From Phaeoceros laevis (Eukaryota; Anthocerotophyta; Anthocerotopsida; Notothyladales), in contig JBNGIQ010005753.1 in assembly GCA_049999765.1 (NCBI GenBank), positions 1-54,363 on the forward strand: a stretch of 54,363 bases of DNA, given 5' to 3'. The position numbers and the translations under genes were made by a program. The stretch's first letter is position 1. Each line of letters starts with the position of its first letter. Below are positions 10,867 to 22,520 of the stretch, one piece after another. Under the pieces are notes generated by a model. It was not told the origin of the DNA. It saw only the letters and a program-made list of their open reading frames with translations, and ran no database searches.

Positions 10867-11329
10867 GACAGTCACCTGCACCGTCGCTAATGACCACCAT
10901 GCCTCATTGCTTCAAGGCCTGGAGATACATAAATCGTGTAGTAGGGTCAAGCTGGGTATCCCAGGTCGGCGCCCTCAACCTTTCACAAATTTTCAGTAAT
11001 TTTAAATCTATATTTCAGTGACAAGCACTATAAAAAGTGGTAAATTAGGAACACCTAGGAACTTAAGTTACGGAATAGGATATCATGAGGCATTGAGGTT
11101 TCTTTGTTGCGGCGACCGTGGTGAGGCTAGAGACACTTGTTGCCTAGTCTTTGTGCAATCTTCTAGAATCTTGGGTTCTGAGCACGGAGGACTAGGTAGG
11201 AAGTAGGAAGGTGCTCGGGGAAGGCTAGTATTGGGGTTTTAGCTAGGTTTAGGTCTAGCAATTCGATTATTATTAACCCGCACTTTACCATGGTTGGTGT
11301 CCTCAACTAGGGTTAGGGTTAGAAGTTAG
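10867..11329. other. No gene recognised; probable 5' flank of the WD40 gene
   Basis: Lies upstream of the WD40 start codon and before the next copia LTR. I see no clear TATA box or exon. The boundary of the following LTR is uncertain. Confidence 0.35.
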
Positions 11330-11472
11330 TTAGGTAATTATTATTTATAACTGCTATGTCAAATATGGATAGTCACATTCATGTGACATGTATATAAGTC
11401 ACTTCACATGACACAAGAACTCTAATGCAACATTCTCTTCTTGCAACCTCGCGCATTCTCTAATTCGCTACA

Positions 11473-11484
11473 TGATATCAGAGC
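11473..11484 (+). promoter_or_regulatory. Primer binding site of copia element
   Basis: TGATATCAGAGC directly follows the LTR end. It differs by one base from the canonical plant copia site TGGTATCAGAGC, which pairs with initiator Met tRNA. Confidence 0.75.
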
Positions 11485-11824
11485 GGGGAGATGGATCCTA
11501 GCATTGGACACCTCGTCTCTTTGCTAAATCTAGTCTCGCGCCCTGATCTTGCATCCTTTGTTGCGTAGCATCAAAGCCAACCTATCGTTCTGTCTATGGT
11601 TGCTGAGATTGCTGCCAACAAAGCCAACAAGAGGCCAAACACCTTCCCGATGCGCAAGGCCATGGAGGTGTGCAGGTGCAATTAGCCTGCCTTGGGACCT
11701 GCACAACAAGGAGGGAATCAGCAGCCGGTTCTTGGATGTTTGAGTGCTGAGAAAGGAAGAAAAACAGAGTGGTGGTAGCGGCGATGCAGCGTGCACCTGA
11801 TCTTCAGGCGCACCCCGTCGCGGC

Positions 11825-12318
11825 TTGAAAAGATGGACCAGCGCAGACATGTACCTCACCGCCTGCCCACAAATCAATACAATGCACGGTTCAGGCGATC
11901 TCATCACAGAGGACGAGGGCAGCAATCCTTGTCCCGTGACTCTTTGTTTGATCACCTGCACTGCGGCGTACTTCAAGGACATCGCGGCGAGTCACATCGA
12001 AGGCGCCAACCCCCATCCTCTCAATAAGGCGGGCGATCGTACCACCAACCTGTCTGGCAATCCTCTCCAACAAGAAATCGCGGCTGCAGCCCTTGCTGTG
12101 ATCAATCGTCCGGCTGTGCACAAGTCTTGGAAAGTGCTAAAGACATTTCACAATTGTTGCTAGATTTCATCGTAACTACGTTTAAGAGATCACAGCAGCT
12201 ATTTGATCACCTAGATCACTTGTGCACAAGAGTGGACCAAATTGATGCACATTTGTGTAGCCTCGACTTGAGGTTACTCGTCTCTTTGCAAACACAACAC
12301 ACTAACAATCTATACTAG
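11825..12318 (+). other. Leader open frames between primer site and gag
   Basis: Two leader frames precede gag: 11825-12163 and 12127-12318. The second encodes SQQLFDHLDHLCTRVDQI, then DAHLCSLDLRLL, a leucine-heptad-like coil. A separate leader frame with similar coiled-coil character exists in the copia element at 52.1 kb. Function unknown; they could be remnants of an N-terminal gag extension. Confidence 0.35.
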
Positions 12319-12498
12319 ATTATACCACTTGTAGCAAGTACATAGTCTGGTAGAATATGTTTGAATTGTGCTCCAGAACCTGCAAGAGACCAACCATCAG
12401 AAATATAATGCAAGGGAATGTGGGAAGATGGTGATTGGGACATATTTGGCCAGTCACTAGAAGACGACGCCCTCTACACCCTAGCATCGTTCTTTACC

Positions 12499-13259
12499 AT
12501 GTCTGGGACTGAGGAGTTGCGTGCTGGAGGCGATGGTGGCGGCGGTGGCCAGAGCAAGAAGTCGGCTGACACTCCACCAACAATTAAAATCGACTTCAAG
12601 GAAAAGGATCGTCTTGCCAACGGTTCAAATTATGATGTATGGGCACTCAGAATGAAGGGCTTGCTCATCGAGACGTCCCTGTGGGGGTACGTGCAAGGAA
12701 GCATCTCACGACCTGAACACACAACAGAAGAGATGCTTACACTCAGAGAAAGTCAGAACTCTAAGGCACAAGAAGCTTGGGACATAGTAGATGTGATGGC
12801 ACTAATCGCCATACGCATTGGGCTCACGGAGTCAATGGTGATGAGCACTTCCTCAGCAACTACTTCCAAGAAGATGTGGGACCATCTTCCGATGGTCTAT
12901 CATTCCAAGGACATGATGTCCAGCATGTCCATATAAAGTTCCATTCTCTAAAAATGCACGAAGGCCAGCCTTTGAACCAGTTCATCTCGAACTTGAGAAC
13001 AGCACGCCTACGACTCGAGCAGATAGGCAAACCAGTTAGTGAGCAGGATGCCTGCATGAGGCTCCTGGCATCTCTCCCTCCAAGCTATTCCAACTTTGTA
13101 ACTAAATGCAGTGCTCCGACTTGCACAACAGCTAGCTGCAATGACAAGGAGAAGGGAAGAGGACTTGCCAACATTGAAAATAGATTAGCTTGTAGGAGCC
13201 TTGATGCAAGAGGAGGTTGGCCGTACTGCCCCAAAAAGTACTAGGGGGCTAGCTCTGTT
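12499..13259 (+). pseudogene. Copia gag (UBN2-type), frameshifted
   Basis: Starts MSGTEELRAGG with a Gly-rich tract, then IKIDFKEKDRLANGSNYD and VWALRMKGLL, the N-terminal landmark of copia gag. The frame breaks near 12936 and homology continues in another frame with MHEGQPLNQFISNLRTARL and LLASLPPSYSNF, the UBN2 gag signature. The second frame stops at 13241-13243. A functional gag is therefore impossible without a frame change. It would form the capsid of the virus-like particle. Confidence 0.8.
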
Positions 13260-13361
13260 TGCATCTGCAAGACCGAAGGGGCCTCGAAAACCTTGCAACA
13301 ACCGTATGCAAGCAAAGGAAGGGGAATATCACCTAGTGAGGCGTCCTCCAGCAAGAAATGA

Positions 13362-13727
13362 CCTGGAAACTGTACCTAGTGTGGTTTGCCAAACCACTGG
13401 GAGCGGGACTGTCGTAAGAAAAAGTACAATGAGCCGAGGTGTGTACAAACACCTGAAGCCAACATAATGGCCAAAAAGGACAAGTCTGCCTCCCCATTTG
13501 TCCTGCTTGTACAATCCGCCACCAGTCCAGTGCCTCCTATAGCTGTGTCTAAGAAACCACGAGTCTCCTTTCAAGCACTCACTTTATGTCTTTCTACAAC
13601 TGAAACACATCAATCGTTTTGGTATGTTGACTCGGGTGCTAAACTCACATATGCCATGATAAGTCCGTGTTCACCAACTACGATGCACATGTCACAGGCC
13701 AAAACATGTTGTGACAAAATGACATAG
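13362..13727 (+). pseudogene. Copia zinc knuckle and protease start, broken by TAG
   Basis: A CCHC zinc knuckle is visible as C-T-stop-CGLPNHWERDC, with the second linker residue replaced by TAG at 13377-13379. Downstream, FWYVDSGAKLTYAM contains the aspartic protease motif DSGA. The frame ends at 13725-13727 and all further pol sequence is missing. Confidence 0.75.
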
Positions 13728-13777
13728 TCAAACTGAAAGGCCCCCATCCAAGAACTGCTCGGATGAGGGGTGGGCGC

Positions 13778-14418
13778 TTAACCCTTAAAAAGACCAACAT
13801 GCCTCGTTTCATATTAAAGAAACATAATAGACTTGTTTTTTTAATTTCTTTTTTTGACCACTACATAGATTATACTTCTCTTCCCTCATGTCAAGACTCT
13901 CCACATGTACTGATGTGAGATTGACACCTCTAAAATTACAAGAGCCCTATTACGGGCTAGGGACCCTCCGTTTAGTGTTTTTTAAATATCGAGCACCTTG
14001 GATTACTTCGCTCTCATCTGAGTCTTACAACCATAATTTCTTAGCTTTGGTAAGTGCATCATGTAGGCGCGTGTGTGACTCGCATAGGCCAAGCTACGCG
14101 ATTAAGATAGTCTATCCTCTTGTTGTACTATCACCTTGCTTGCCCACAGGACGGGCTGCGATCCCTGTCGAGCTGGTTAGGGGGCCAGGCAAGTATAGCA
14201 TGGTTGCCCTCAAAGCCCACCGCCTGGGGCTCCACCAGGAATCCGGCATCCAGTAGGCTGCACATAAAAGTTCTGGAGGCAATGTGTTGCACCGTGGTGG
14301 CTCGGGGAAAATGGGTGTGACGGGCTGGGCGGTGATGGAACCATGATTCTTTTCTTAAATAAGCGCAATTCTAATAGCAGCTTCTAATGTTTCAAAGCGC
14401 TGGTCCCTTAAGGGTTAA
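13778..14418. mobile_element. Candidate short inverted-repeat element with TTAA ends
   Basis: The left end reads TTAACCCTTAAAAAGACCAA (13778 on). The right end, read on the other strand from 14418, begins TTAACCCTTAAGGGACCA. The shared inverted termini and TTAA boundary suggest a 640-bp non-autonomous DNA element. No transposase is seen inside; small open frames at 13888-14256 have no recognisable product. Class is uncertain: TTAA with CCC termini is piggyBac-like, but that class is rare or absent in land plants. Confidence 0.4.
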
Positions 14419-14432
14419 CCCTTAAGGGACCA
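14401..14432. repeat. Perfect 32-bp palindrome centred on TTAA
   Basis: TGGTCCCTTAAGGG, then TTAA, then its exact reverse complement. It looks like two element ends meeting head to head across one TTAA; a third similar end lies at 13778. Confidence 0.85.
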
Positions 14433-14886
14433 ACATTTTGAACCGCCATAAACTCTGGTTGAAAAGATGCTTCTTTTTGGCTTCCTGGGTGGTTTCATTT
14501 GGACCCAGACCGTTATGTCAAAGCACAACGGTGCACCACGTATCCAGATGGGCCTCTAGGTCTGGTTTTTCAGCCCCTCGCCAGATGAGAAAAAGTAGCC
14601 TTGGGTACTGTAAGTGTCTGTCAGGTGTCCTAAACAGTGCCCCTACCATCGAGCATTGTCAGCCAACCACCAGGCCTATACACGGACCGGAGTTTCCTAG
14701 TCTCATGAGATGACAATCCGAGCGGCCAGAAGGGACCAAAACTATCCTATTTGCGGACTAGTATTTTATGCTCAATATGGTATTGACGTGGCGCATGTTT
14801 TTTAGACTATCCCTCGTTCGGCTAAGTACTGTAATTAGTTGCACACCGTCTTGTGGAGCTGTGTAAGCGCATACCCTTTTAGACGT

Positions 14887-15234
14887 CTACAGTTCGCATT
14901 TACAACTTCCGCAAACCAAGGTGCATTTGGCCATTTTATCCTTTTGTTTCACATCGCTTGTAGCTGCACCTGCCCCGGCTGACTCTTGTGCAATCGGCCC
15001 TTGTGCTAGGGCCTTATGATTGCCTGCCTCTTGTACGCTTGGCTCCTCTGGAGGATTATCATGATCAGAAGCTACTCTATGGCCATCATGATTACCCATC
15101 CCCACCTCATTGGCATCTGCATCGTTCACCTCCGGCGTTGCTCCATCATTTGGCTGTGCTTCTACATTGTTCATCTCCTGCAGAGCTCCAGACCCCAGTC
15201 CGAGGTTGTCCACCAAATGCAATGAGCCAGTCAA
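14887..15234 (-). CDS. Hypothetical acidic, low-complexity protein
   Basis: An open frame of 115 residues rich in Asp, Glu, Gly and Asn (for example VNDADANEVGMGNHDGH) ending in a small Cys group, CTLVCGSCKCEL. It has no recognisable domain. Composition suggests a disordered region or an exon of a larger protein. Another minus-strand open piece lies at 15525-15728. No homology is claimed. Confidence 0.25.
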   Translation of the reverse strand: MTGSLHLVDNLGLGSGALQEMNNVEAQPNDGATPEVNDADANEVGMGNHDGHRVASDHDNPPEEPSVQEAGNHKALAQGPIAQESAGAGAATSDVKQKDKMAKCTLVCGSCKCEL

Positions 15235-15865
15235 TTCCTCCCCATCGTTTTCTCTGCATCAATTCTGCAACAGCACTCATTGTCCACAACTTTGACTTCT
15301 TCCTCTAATAATCATGCCTCCTTGGTAGTTTCACCAACCCCATGTAGATTATGGACGCCAATTACTTTTGAATCTCTCTCCGACATCAGTTGGCTTCCAT
15401 ACTGAACTCTTCTTTGCTGGCTTCTGCGCCCCGTATTAATTCGTGTACTTCACAACTTTCTGGAGCATCTCCTTTGTTATGAACTGACAAAAATACTCGA
15501 CAGGGTCAGCATATGTAGCCATGACTACTTCCATAACCGGGATCTCATTGCTCTCAAACTGTATTGGTTGCAACAATGTTCCATGGGGGTTGTGCTAGTA
15601 TCGATATCACTAACTTCCAGGTCCTCCATTTCAATGCTACATCGGCCTCCAAACACTCTCAATGTTGAAACTATGATTTGCATGGGCCATGCTTCAATGC
15701 CCGCATTGAAGTAGCCATGTGCAATCACACTAAAACAATTTGTGCACCGTGACAGTGTTGACTACGAGATATTGTTTCAATACGCGTTGTATCAATACCA
15801 TATCGCAATCAGTTGATTAGGTGCTGTTATAATGTATATTCAAATAGGGCATTGAAAAAAAACTC
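15235..15865. other. No gene recognised
   Basis: Contains one short minus-strand open frame (15525-15728) without a recognisable product, then AT-rich sequence leading into the tandem repeat. Confidence 0.4.
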
Positions 15866-16594
15866 TTTGCACTACTGAAATAAGCAAGTCATTGCAATTG
15901 TCTTGCATGAGGACATTGCGGCAATGCCTCTACTAAAGTCGTACTAGTTTGAATTTATAAGATAATGTTGAAACAAATGACGCGGTGATTGAAACAACGC
16001 TTGTACTGAAGTAGTACTAGCTGGGGCCTAATAGGTAGTGTTGAAATAAATGAGACGATTGAAATAAATATCTTCGGTAACCTTGTTGCAATGAAGGCAA
16101 TGCATTCGTATTGAATATAGACCTTACAACAATATCCACAACAATATCCATCTTCAAAGGTTATTGATGGAATTGCAGCGCCTATATTGAAATAAATGGT
16201 AATGTTGAAGAAAAAAAATATTCATATGAAAATATTCATTTTGCACTACTGAAATAAGCAAGCCATTGCAATTGTCTTGCATGAGGACATTGCGGCAATG
16301 CCCCTACTAAAGTCGTACTAGTTTGAATTTATAAGATAATGTTGAAACAAATGACACGGTGATTGAAACAACGCCTGTACTGAAGTAGTACTAGCTGGGG
16401 CCTAACAGGTAGTGTTGAAATGAATGTGACGATTGAAATAAATATCTTCGGTAACCTTGTTGCAATGAAGGCAATGCATTCGTATTGAATATAGACCTCA
16501 CAACAGTATCCACGACAATATCCAACTTGAAAGGTTGTTGATTGAATTGCAGCACCTAGTATTGAAATAAATGGTAATATTGAAGAAAAAAATA
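15866..16594. repeat. Two tandem copies of a 374-bp unit
   Basis: Copy 1 starts at 15866 and copy 2 at 16240, both with tttgcactactgaaataagc. The copies stay closely similar to the end (about 16590), with scattered substitutions. Inside each unit a short motif TTGAAATAAATG/TTGAAACAAATG recurs many times, as in subterminal repeats of DNA transposons or in satellites. Confidence 0.85.
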
Positions 16595-16629
16595 TGCATG
16601 CCCAAATTAAGAGTGACAACTAAGAGGAT

Positions 16630-16905
16630 GTGGCTCTAGATCTGGGACTTGTAGATAGGGCCGAGGGTAGTACTTTAAGGCTACTTGTAACTTTAGGCTT
16701 CTCGGAAGCTACTTGTAAATTCTACTGGAAGCCAGCCGATGGAAGTCTTAAGCTTGTCAATACTGGCGGAACACGTTACAATAGGCTGTTCGAAACCTAC
16801 CTCAAACCTAACTCAGGCTCAGGCTATAATGTCTGTGGCGCACTCAGCAAAATACGTGCTAACGGCGCACTTCTGCCTAATCAACACTCCTATACACTCA
16901 ATTAG
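16630..16905 (+). CDS. Hypothetical protein
   Basis: An open frame of 91 residues immediately after the tandem repeat, with segments LVTLGFSEATCKFYWKPADG and YNRLFETYLKP. I recognise no domain. It could be an exon remnant or a chance frame. Confidence 0.2.
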   Translation: MALDLGLVDRAEGSTLRLLVTLGFSEATCKFYWKPADGSLKLVNTGGTRYNRLFETYLKPNSGSGYNVCGALSKIRANGALLPNQHSYTLN

Positions 16906-18756
16906 GACCTCGGATAGCTGTGGTGACCCACTTGCTGTTTTAATAATACTGGAGATGTTTTTTTTGTTGTTTGGATTGAATAAATGATTAAACTTTCGAA
17001 ACAATGACTGATTTGCTATTAGTTAATTAATTATCTAATTAGTTAATTAATGGTGATTAGTGAGGGACTAATCTGTGGCGTGTGGAAATGGTTCTGAGAT
17101 GTGCTAGCATGTGGTGATGAGAGCGGAACATGCTAAGTCCCGTGGCCGTAGCTGGAGATGGACCGAGGATGTGTCGTAGGTCATGGTCATATGCCAAGGC
17201 ATGACGTTTCACATGTCAATAGATGGTTCCTAGGCAAGGTTCGATCTACGGAGGTTTTAACACATAGCAGATGATGGTACGATATGGTACGCATGTCAAG
17301 GATGCCGTATGACATGGGTTTGGATGTGATACGGGACGGGGCACATATGGCCATGGTATCACAGCATGTGGGGACATGTCAAGTGCGCGAAATATGGCTA
17401 CGGTACGGCGACATGTAGAGGGTATAGCCATGGTATGGTGAGCATGTAGCCATGGAGGAGGATGCCCATCCAAATGGCTGAGGGTTTATGGATGTGAAAC
17501 CCCATGCAAGGATTTATTAAGGTTTTATTTTTAAAGTTAAAGGGAGTGGTTGCCACGTGGCCACCCCATCCATATCACATCCCACAAGGGTTTCCTTTTC
17601 TAAAACCCCCTTCGGCTTTGGTTCGCTGCCGCATGCATGTAACTTGCCATTATTTCATTAGAGCTGGTGTTTGGGCGTGAGTAGGCCTGGTAGCGAAAGA
17701 GCGTGCTCAAGCGCGGTGTGCAGCTAGATGGTGGCCAGGTCACAGCTATGGCATGATGCGGCGCGGAAGGGAAGCTATGGCGTAGACTAAGGGAGTGCGT
17801 ATTGTTTTAATGAGCTGTTGGCCCATGCACGGCTAAGAGAGGCGCGCAAGAGGGCGTACTCCCAAGGTTGTATTTGTTAGGTTGTGAATGATTGTGGCTG
17901 CAAGTACATGTGGGCCGGATCTTCTCTAGCGAGCCGTGAGCTAGGTGGTCATAAGGGAGAGGCGTAGGGGCCTTGGGAAACATTTCTTTAAGCCTTTGTT
18001 GCTGGCCAGCCAGGCAGGTACCTGGTAGGTTGACTAGAAGGCGTGCTATCATGAGAATGATGGCAGTTGACTAAGAGGCCGGTACTTGTGAGCAGGTTGG
18101 GCGGGCCGGGCTAGGCGCGTGTGAGAGAGGAGAAAGGAATCTCCTTCCTTGCCTTGGTTCCTTTAAAAAAATCATTGTTCAAGGGGGTATGCTACTCACG
18201 GGTTGTACGTATCCTTGTCTCCACATTCTCCAGGTGCGGTGTATGTGGGGGAAACAAGGGGGTTTATTCCCATGGCCTTTCATTACTCCATTATTTCATC
18301 ATTCTGAGTGGTACCACCAAGTTGCTGTCCGGGCCGGTACCCACACAAGAAACAGGTGCGAGGCTTCCCAAGCATATTCTATAATTTATGATGTTGCGGT
18401 TGACCTGACCAAGCGACATGGCATCTGGCTGGTTTGCAGCATGGATTATTTAGGAGCCGGGTTGAGGACCTTGGGTACGGGGAAGCATGCGTTTTGGCCC
18501 CCCAACCTTACTTCTTAATAGTTCTGTTGTGGTTGGTCAGGACGTTGTTGGAATGAGCCAGCTGGGAGGGGTCTTGCTGATTATTCTGAAGCTAACCATC
18601 ATTCCAACACACATGCAAAAGTGGTTGTGTTATGCAGCAAGGCTAAGGCAACATATTTAGGAGGCAATTAGCATGAGGCCACCACTCTGTTATTGAGGAT
18701 ATGAGTTTCGGGTTCTTGCTGGAATTTGTGAGCGATCATATCCAAGGCTAGGGGTG
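16906..18756. other. No gene; AT repeat and GTATGG-rich tract
   Basis: A 20-bp direct repeat built on attagttaattaat lies near 17016-17055. From about 17260 to 17460 short variants of CATGGTATGG and GGTACGG recur. I see no convincing coding region. Confidence 0.4.
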
Positions 18757-18863
18757 AAGCCGTAATTAGTTTGGCCGTACCGTAGTGGGTTTTAGGCTGT
18801 ACCGTAATTTTTACGGTTTATACCGTAATTCTATAAGTGACCGTAATTCAGCGGTACGGTTCT

Positions 18864-20640
18864 ATGGCAACTCCGGAGAAGAGCTCTGGATCTGTAAGTT
18901 CCATGGGACGGAACATCAAGAATAGGTCCGTACCAGATAGCACGAGGACTGCACCCCCATCGGAAAGGCGTCCCGTACAGAAGACGGATGAACGGATATG
19001 GGGGCTGTTTGCAATTTCATTGCCCATTACCCCGTCAACTCTTGATGCAGTAAAACCGTTAGCAAAACGATACGGTCTTACCTTCTTGTTGGAGGATTGG
19101 ACGGTCAAGAGTCAGAGCCTGGTGGTGGAGTTTGAGCGGGCTTGGGACCGTAAAAGGGGCGATACGGTGCGGTCCAACCCACGTATCTGGGATGTGTCAC
19201 TCTTTCACCGTTCATTGATGCGGCCGGAGGAAGAAAAGGATGGCACGTCAATGTATGCGATGCCCATAAAGCAGTACCGTACGAATATGAGGGAATGGTT
19301 TCCAGGGTATGGTGAGAAGAAGGCAAAGGACAATGGATGGCCAGTCGAAGTGTATTACAATCCGGAGGGTCAGGTGTTAGCTAGGGCATTGGTGGGCATC
19401 ACCTCCACATCGAAACGGACCAACATCAGTAAGGAGCTAGCGGTAACTCTGCATTATATTACGGAGTTGGGCTATACTTTGGACTAGAGAGCCACATTTC
19501 ACCATGTCTTCCAGGCGCAAGTGGCCTGTTACCAGAAGGGTTTGAAGGACGGTGTGAAGGAAGCCAACTGTTTCTTGACTACGTTGATTATGTTGATGTA
19601 CAAGGCACACGATGCGTGGATCGAGGCGGATGAAAGAACCTTAGTGTCCATTGCTGTGGTACCTCCACCACCAAAAGAACGGCATCCTCAGGGTAAGAAA
19701 TACGTATCAAAAGAGAAGATCCAGAAGATACAGGCTAGGAAGGCTGAAGAGGAGGCTAGTGCTCAGGAAGGTTCAGCAAACAAGAAGGTACGGGTACAAT
19801 CTCCACCATTGCACAATAAAGACGAGGCAACGACCAGTGGTGGTGCCACGGGACGGCATTCTATGCCGCAGACAAGGTGGTGGTCCGCAGAGTTGCTTGC
19901 ATTTCTTGATGACGTAAGTATGCTGCTAGAGACGGAGGGGCAGGTAAGTCTATATGATCAATTGGAGCAGGTACGGCGGATAAAGGGACATGCGGATAGG
20001 GCAAGCAAGGACAGGGAAGAGTTAAGTCGCTTGTCTAAGCAGAGCCGGGATTGGACGAAGGAGCGAGCAGAGATGATGGATTAGCGCTCAGGGTTGGAGT
20101 TCAAGGTCAAGGCCTTGTACGATAGGTGTGGGGAACTCAATGCAGAGGTCATAGAATATCAGGAACTGTTGGGGAAGGAGAAGGAAGCATGACAGAACTT
20201 GGTGAAGAACCATCAACCATCAGGGCATGGCAGAGTTGATGATGCAAGCTCAGGACCGTATGGAGCAACGGAATGCAGAATTGGCAGCCACCAAGGCCAA
20301 ACTGGCAGGATACGAGATGCGAGAGGACAAGGATGATCTTTGAAAGAAGCATGCCTTGGACGAGTGGTCGTGGGAACAGGACGTCCTAGGACAGCAGAAT
20401 GAAATATGGAGGAATGAGAGAGAGGCCTTGGTGGAGAGGTTCGTGGACAGGGTGAAGGAGGAGTTAGAGGAGCCACCTTCTCTTAGGCCAAACGAGACGG
20501 GTGGTACGGAATCACCACTGGAGCAGGGTACGAGCGACGATGAAGCTACGGCAACGGTCATTGGGGAGCCAGCTACGGGAAACAACAACGAGACGGTAAC
20601 GGATGCAACAGATGAACGTACCGTGCAAGCTATGTGTTAG
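18864..20640 (+). pseudogene. Unrecognised long coding region with TAG/TGA interruptions
   Basis: Starts MATPEKSSGSVSS. A first block (to TAG at 19485-19487) holds ERIWGLFAISLP, YGLTFLLEDW and YRTNMREWFPGYGEKK. The same frame continues with ATFHHVFQAQVACYQKG, a Lys/Glu-rich coiled-coil segment and YDQLEQVRRIKG up to a TAG at 20082-20084. Further TGA stops and a frame change follow, then a Glu-rich acidic tail (EREALVERFVDRVKEELEE) ending in TAG at 20638. The architecture is a globular N-terminal part, a coiled coil and an acidic tail. I recognise no family. Its position upstream of an LTR-like promoter block suggests an extra ORF of a large retroelement, but a decayed host gene is possible. 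CGTAC/ACGGT words are unusually common. Confidence 0.45.
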
Positions 20641-20818
20641 AAATTTTGTGTATTGCGTGTTTGAGTGTTTTGAGTAGTGTTCGTAGGCCGTAGTTAGTAC
20701 GGACCGGTAATAAATAAATGTGGTTAAGTAGTTAAGTAAATAAAGGGTTAGATGGTTAAGAGGGGCCCGCCCTATCCTAGAGGGATAGGGGGATAAGGGT
20801 AGGATAGGGTGAGGTGGA

Positions 20819-20904
20819 CCAATCAGATGCTAGGAAATCTGACTGGCCAATGGGGGTCAGGTTCCCTAGGTTAGAGTGAGGGGGGTCTACCCCACACTAT
20901 ATAT
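20819..20904 (+). promoter_or_regulatory. CCAAT/TATA promoter-like block
   Basis: CCAAT boxes at 20819-20823 and 20847-20851 and a tatatat box at 20898-20904, spaced as in a plant promoter or LTR U3. They follow a purine-rich tract (ggatagggggataagggtag) resembling a polypurine tract. Whether this is an LTR is unproven because no second copy is in the window. Confidence 0.45.
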
Positions 20905-20935
20905 TTTCCCTTCTCTCTTAATTTCATGTTCATTT

Positions 20936-22080
20936 GTGCCTAGCCTACTTGGAGTGGAAGCTTGGAGCTCACCATCCCCCAGGTGCTGCCACTTGTGTGC
21001 CCAGTGTGGAGTAGAGGCTCATGATGCTGCTTCATGCTGTTAGCCCCCAGGAGTTGTGTTGTTCTGGTTTGATGCAGGAGGTGGAGTAGGAGTCTGCAGG
21101 TCCCCTAGGTTCGAGTGGTGGGGGGTTTGGCTTCATTCTTGGCAGGGATCTCCGATGGCAGCGGTACTGCTCCGCAGTAGTGCTTGAGTTGGGCAACATC
21201 TCCTCACGGTTAGAAATATTGGAGCCATGTGGTGTCTGGAATGCTGGTGACAGCAGGGGAGTAAGGCATCACGCAATCTTGCAGAGCGGGGCTTGCGCTG
21301 GAGGACCAAGTAGGCCAAGGGCAATCCCGGGATGTGCTTCGGCTGCCTTGGAGTGCTGGAAGGACCTCTGGAGCAGATCTGCGTAGCTAGGTAGCTAGGG
21401 TGATGGACTGAGAGTGTTCATTGTTGTGTTTGGCAATTATGTTGCTGTGGTGGGATTTGTTGATGGTGTCGGCCATTTGGTGGCTGTTGTTGTAGAGATG
21501 GGGCTCACAGGGGGTTTAGCAAGTGTGACCTTGAGGAAGGCCTAATATCCCTTAAACATCTTGTGGCCTTGGGAGGTTAGATAGGTATGACCGTGGGGGA
21601 GGCCTAATTGCCCTCAGAACACCTTTGGGTTTGTCGGACGGCACAAGACGGAGGCGCAGGTGTTTTTTTGGCGCCGGTGGTATGAGACGGGTGCACTTCA
21701 GGATTGCCAGTAGCACGGGAGGGCGTATGCTGTGCTGAAGAGTGTCCCCAGCAGTACGATACGAGGTGTTGGTGTGCGGGTACCTGAGGATCGCCGACGG
21801 GACGGGAGGCCGTATGTCGTGTAGAAGGGTGTCCGTGGTGATACGATACGGGAGGCGTAGGACGAACCCGAGGATTGTGGGCAGGACGAGACGTCTGCCG
21901 TGTTGAAGGGTTCGTCGGTTACAGGATTGGAGAGTGTTGGAGTGGAGTACTTTCAGGGATCAGCCGTTGGCGACGGTGGGGGTGGTTTCTACACCGTGTC
22001 AAGCGGCTTAACTTGGGGTTTTGGTGGTTTTAGTTGTAATTAGTGCCTATTTAGTCTGTTGCTGTTCCCATTGAGTCTTC
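20936..22080. other. No gene; possible R/U5 or noncoding transcript
   Basis: Lies downstream of the promoter-like block. It is G-rich with several TACGATACG words near 21750-21860 and has no coding frame longer than about 70 residues. It may be the R/U5 part of a long LTR. Confidence 0.3.
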
Positions 22081-22520
22081 TGTAGGAACGAAACCCCTTG
22101 CACTATGACAACGAAGGGGATAAACTTTGCCCTAGGTTACTACAATACTGGCCCAGACGTTAAGTGGCACCGTCCCATTCCGGTGCTCATTTACCTCCCT
22201 GGTGTTCCTAGCGTCCATGTTTCCCGCCCCAGCGTCTATTCCTGACAGCCGTGCGTCCGCCATCGCCAGCACCTCGTGTCAGACGCCAAGAATAGAATAC
22301 AAAGTCTCTCTCTTCCTTCTAAATCAGGCCAAGGTACATATAGGCATGGAACCTGTCGGATCTGCGTCCCCGCCTTGGGACCAGGACCGGCCCTACCCTA
22401 GCCGCCGCCAAAGGCGCCCACCGATTAGGGAATAATCCCTAACCGGCGTCCAGTTCAAACCTAACCACTCGGCCGGGTTTAACATGACCTCCGGTAGTTC
22501 TTAACTAACAAATCCTAACA
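22081..22520 (-). repeat. Candidate 3' LTR of the gypsy element
   Basis: The 440-bp segment begins tgtaggaacg and ends aatcctaaca. Read on the minus strand it is TGTTAGGA...TCCTACA, a good short inverted terminus for an LTR. It lies downstream of integrase in the element's direction. No 5' LTR is available for comparison and the purine tract before it is weak. Confidence 0.4.

Larger units (their letters stand above)
11330..13733 (+). mobile_element. Truncated Ty1-copia element (5' LTR, leader, gag, start of pol)
   Basis: Contains an LTR-like segment with a TATA motif (gtatataag, near 11389) ending ctaca at 11472, a primer site, a long leader, a decayed gag and the protease start (YVDSGAK). 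Integrase, reverse transcriptase and the 3' LTR are missing. The start of the LTR is uncertain because I cannot find its partner. The gag sequence differs clearly from the copia element at 51.6 kb, so it is a separate family. Confidence 0.7.

Noticed and set aside
11300-11325. Telomere-like agggttagggtta
   Set aside because: Only two imperfect units within or beside a copia LTR; not an interstitial telomere array.
18848-19326. Minus-strand frames of 73-86 residues
   Set aside because: Opposite to the longer plus-strand coding region with better composition and continuity.
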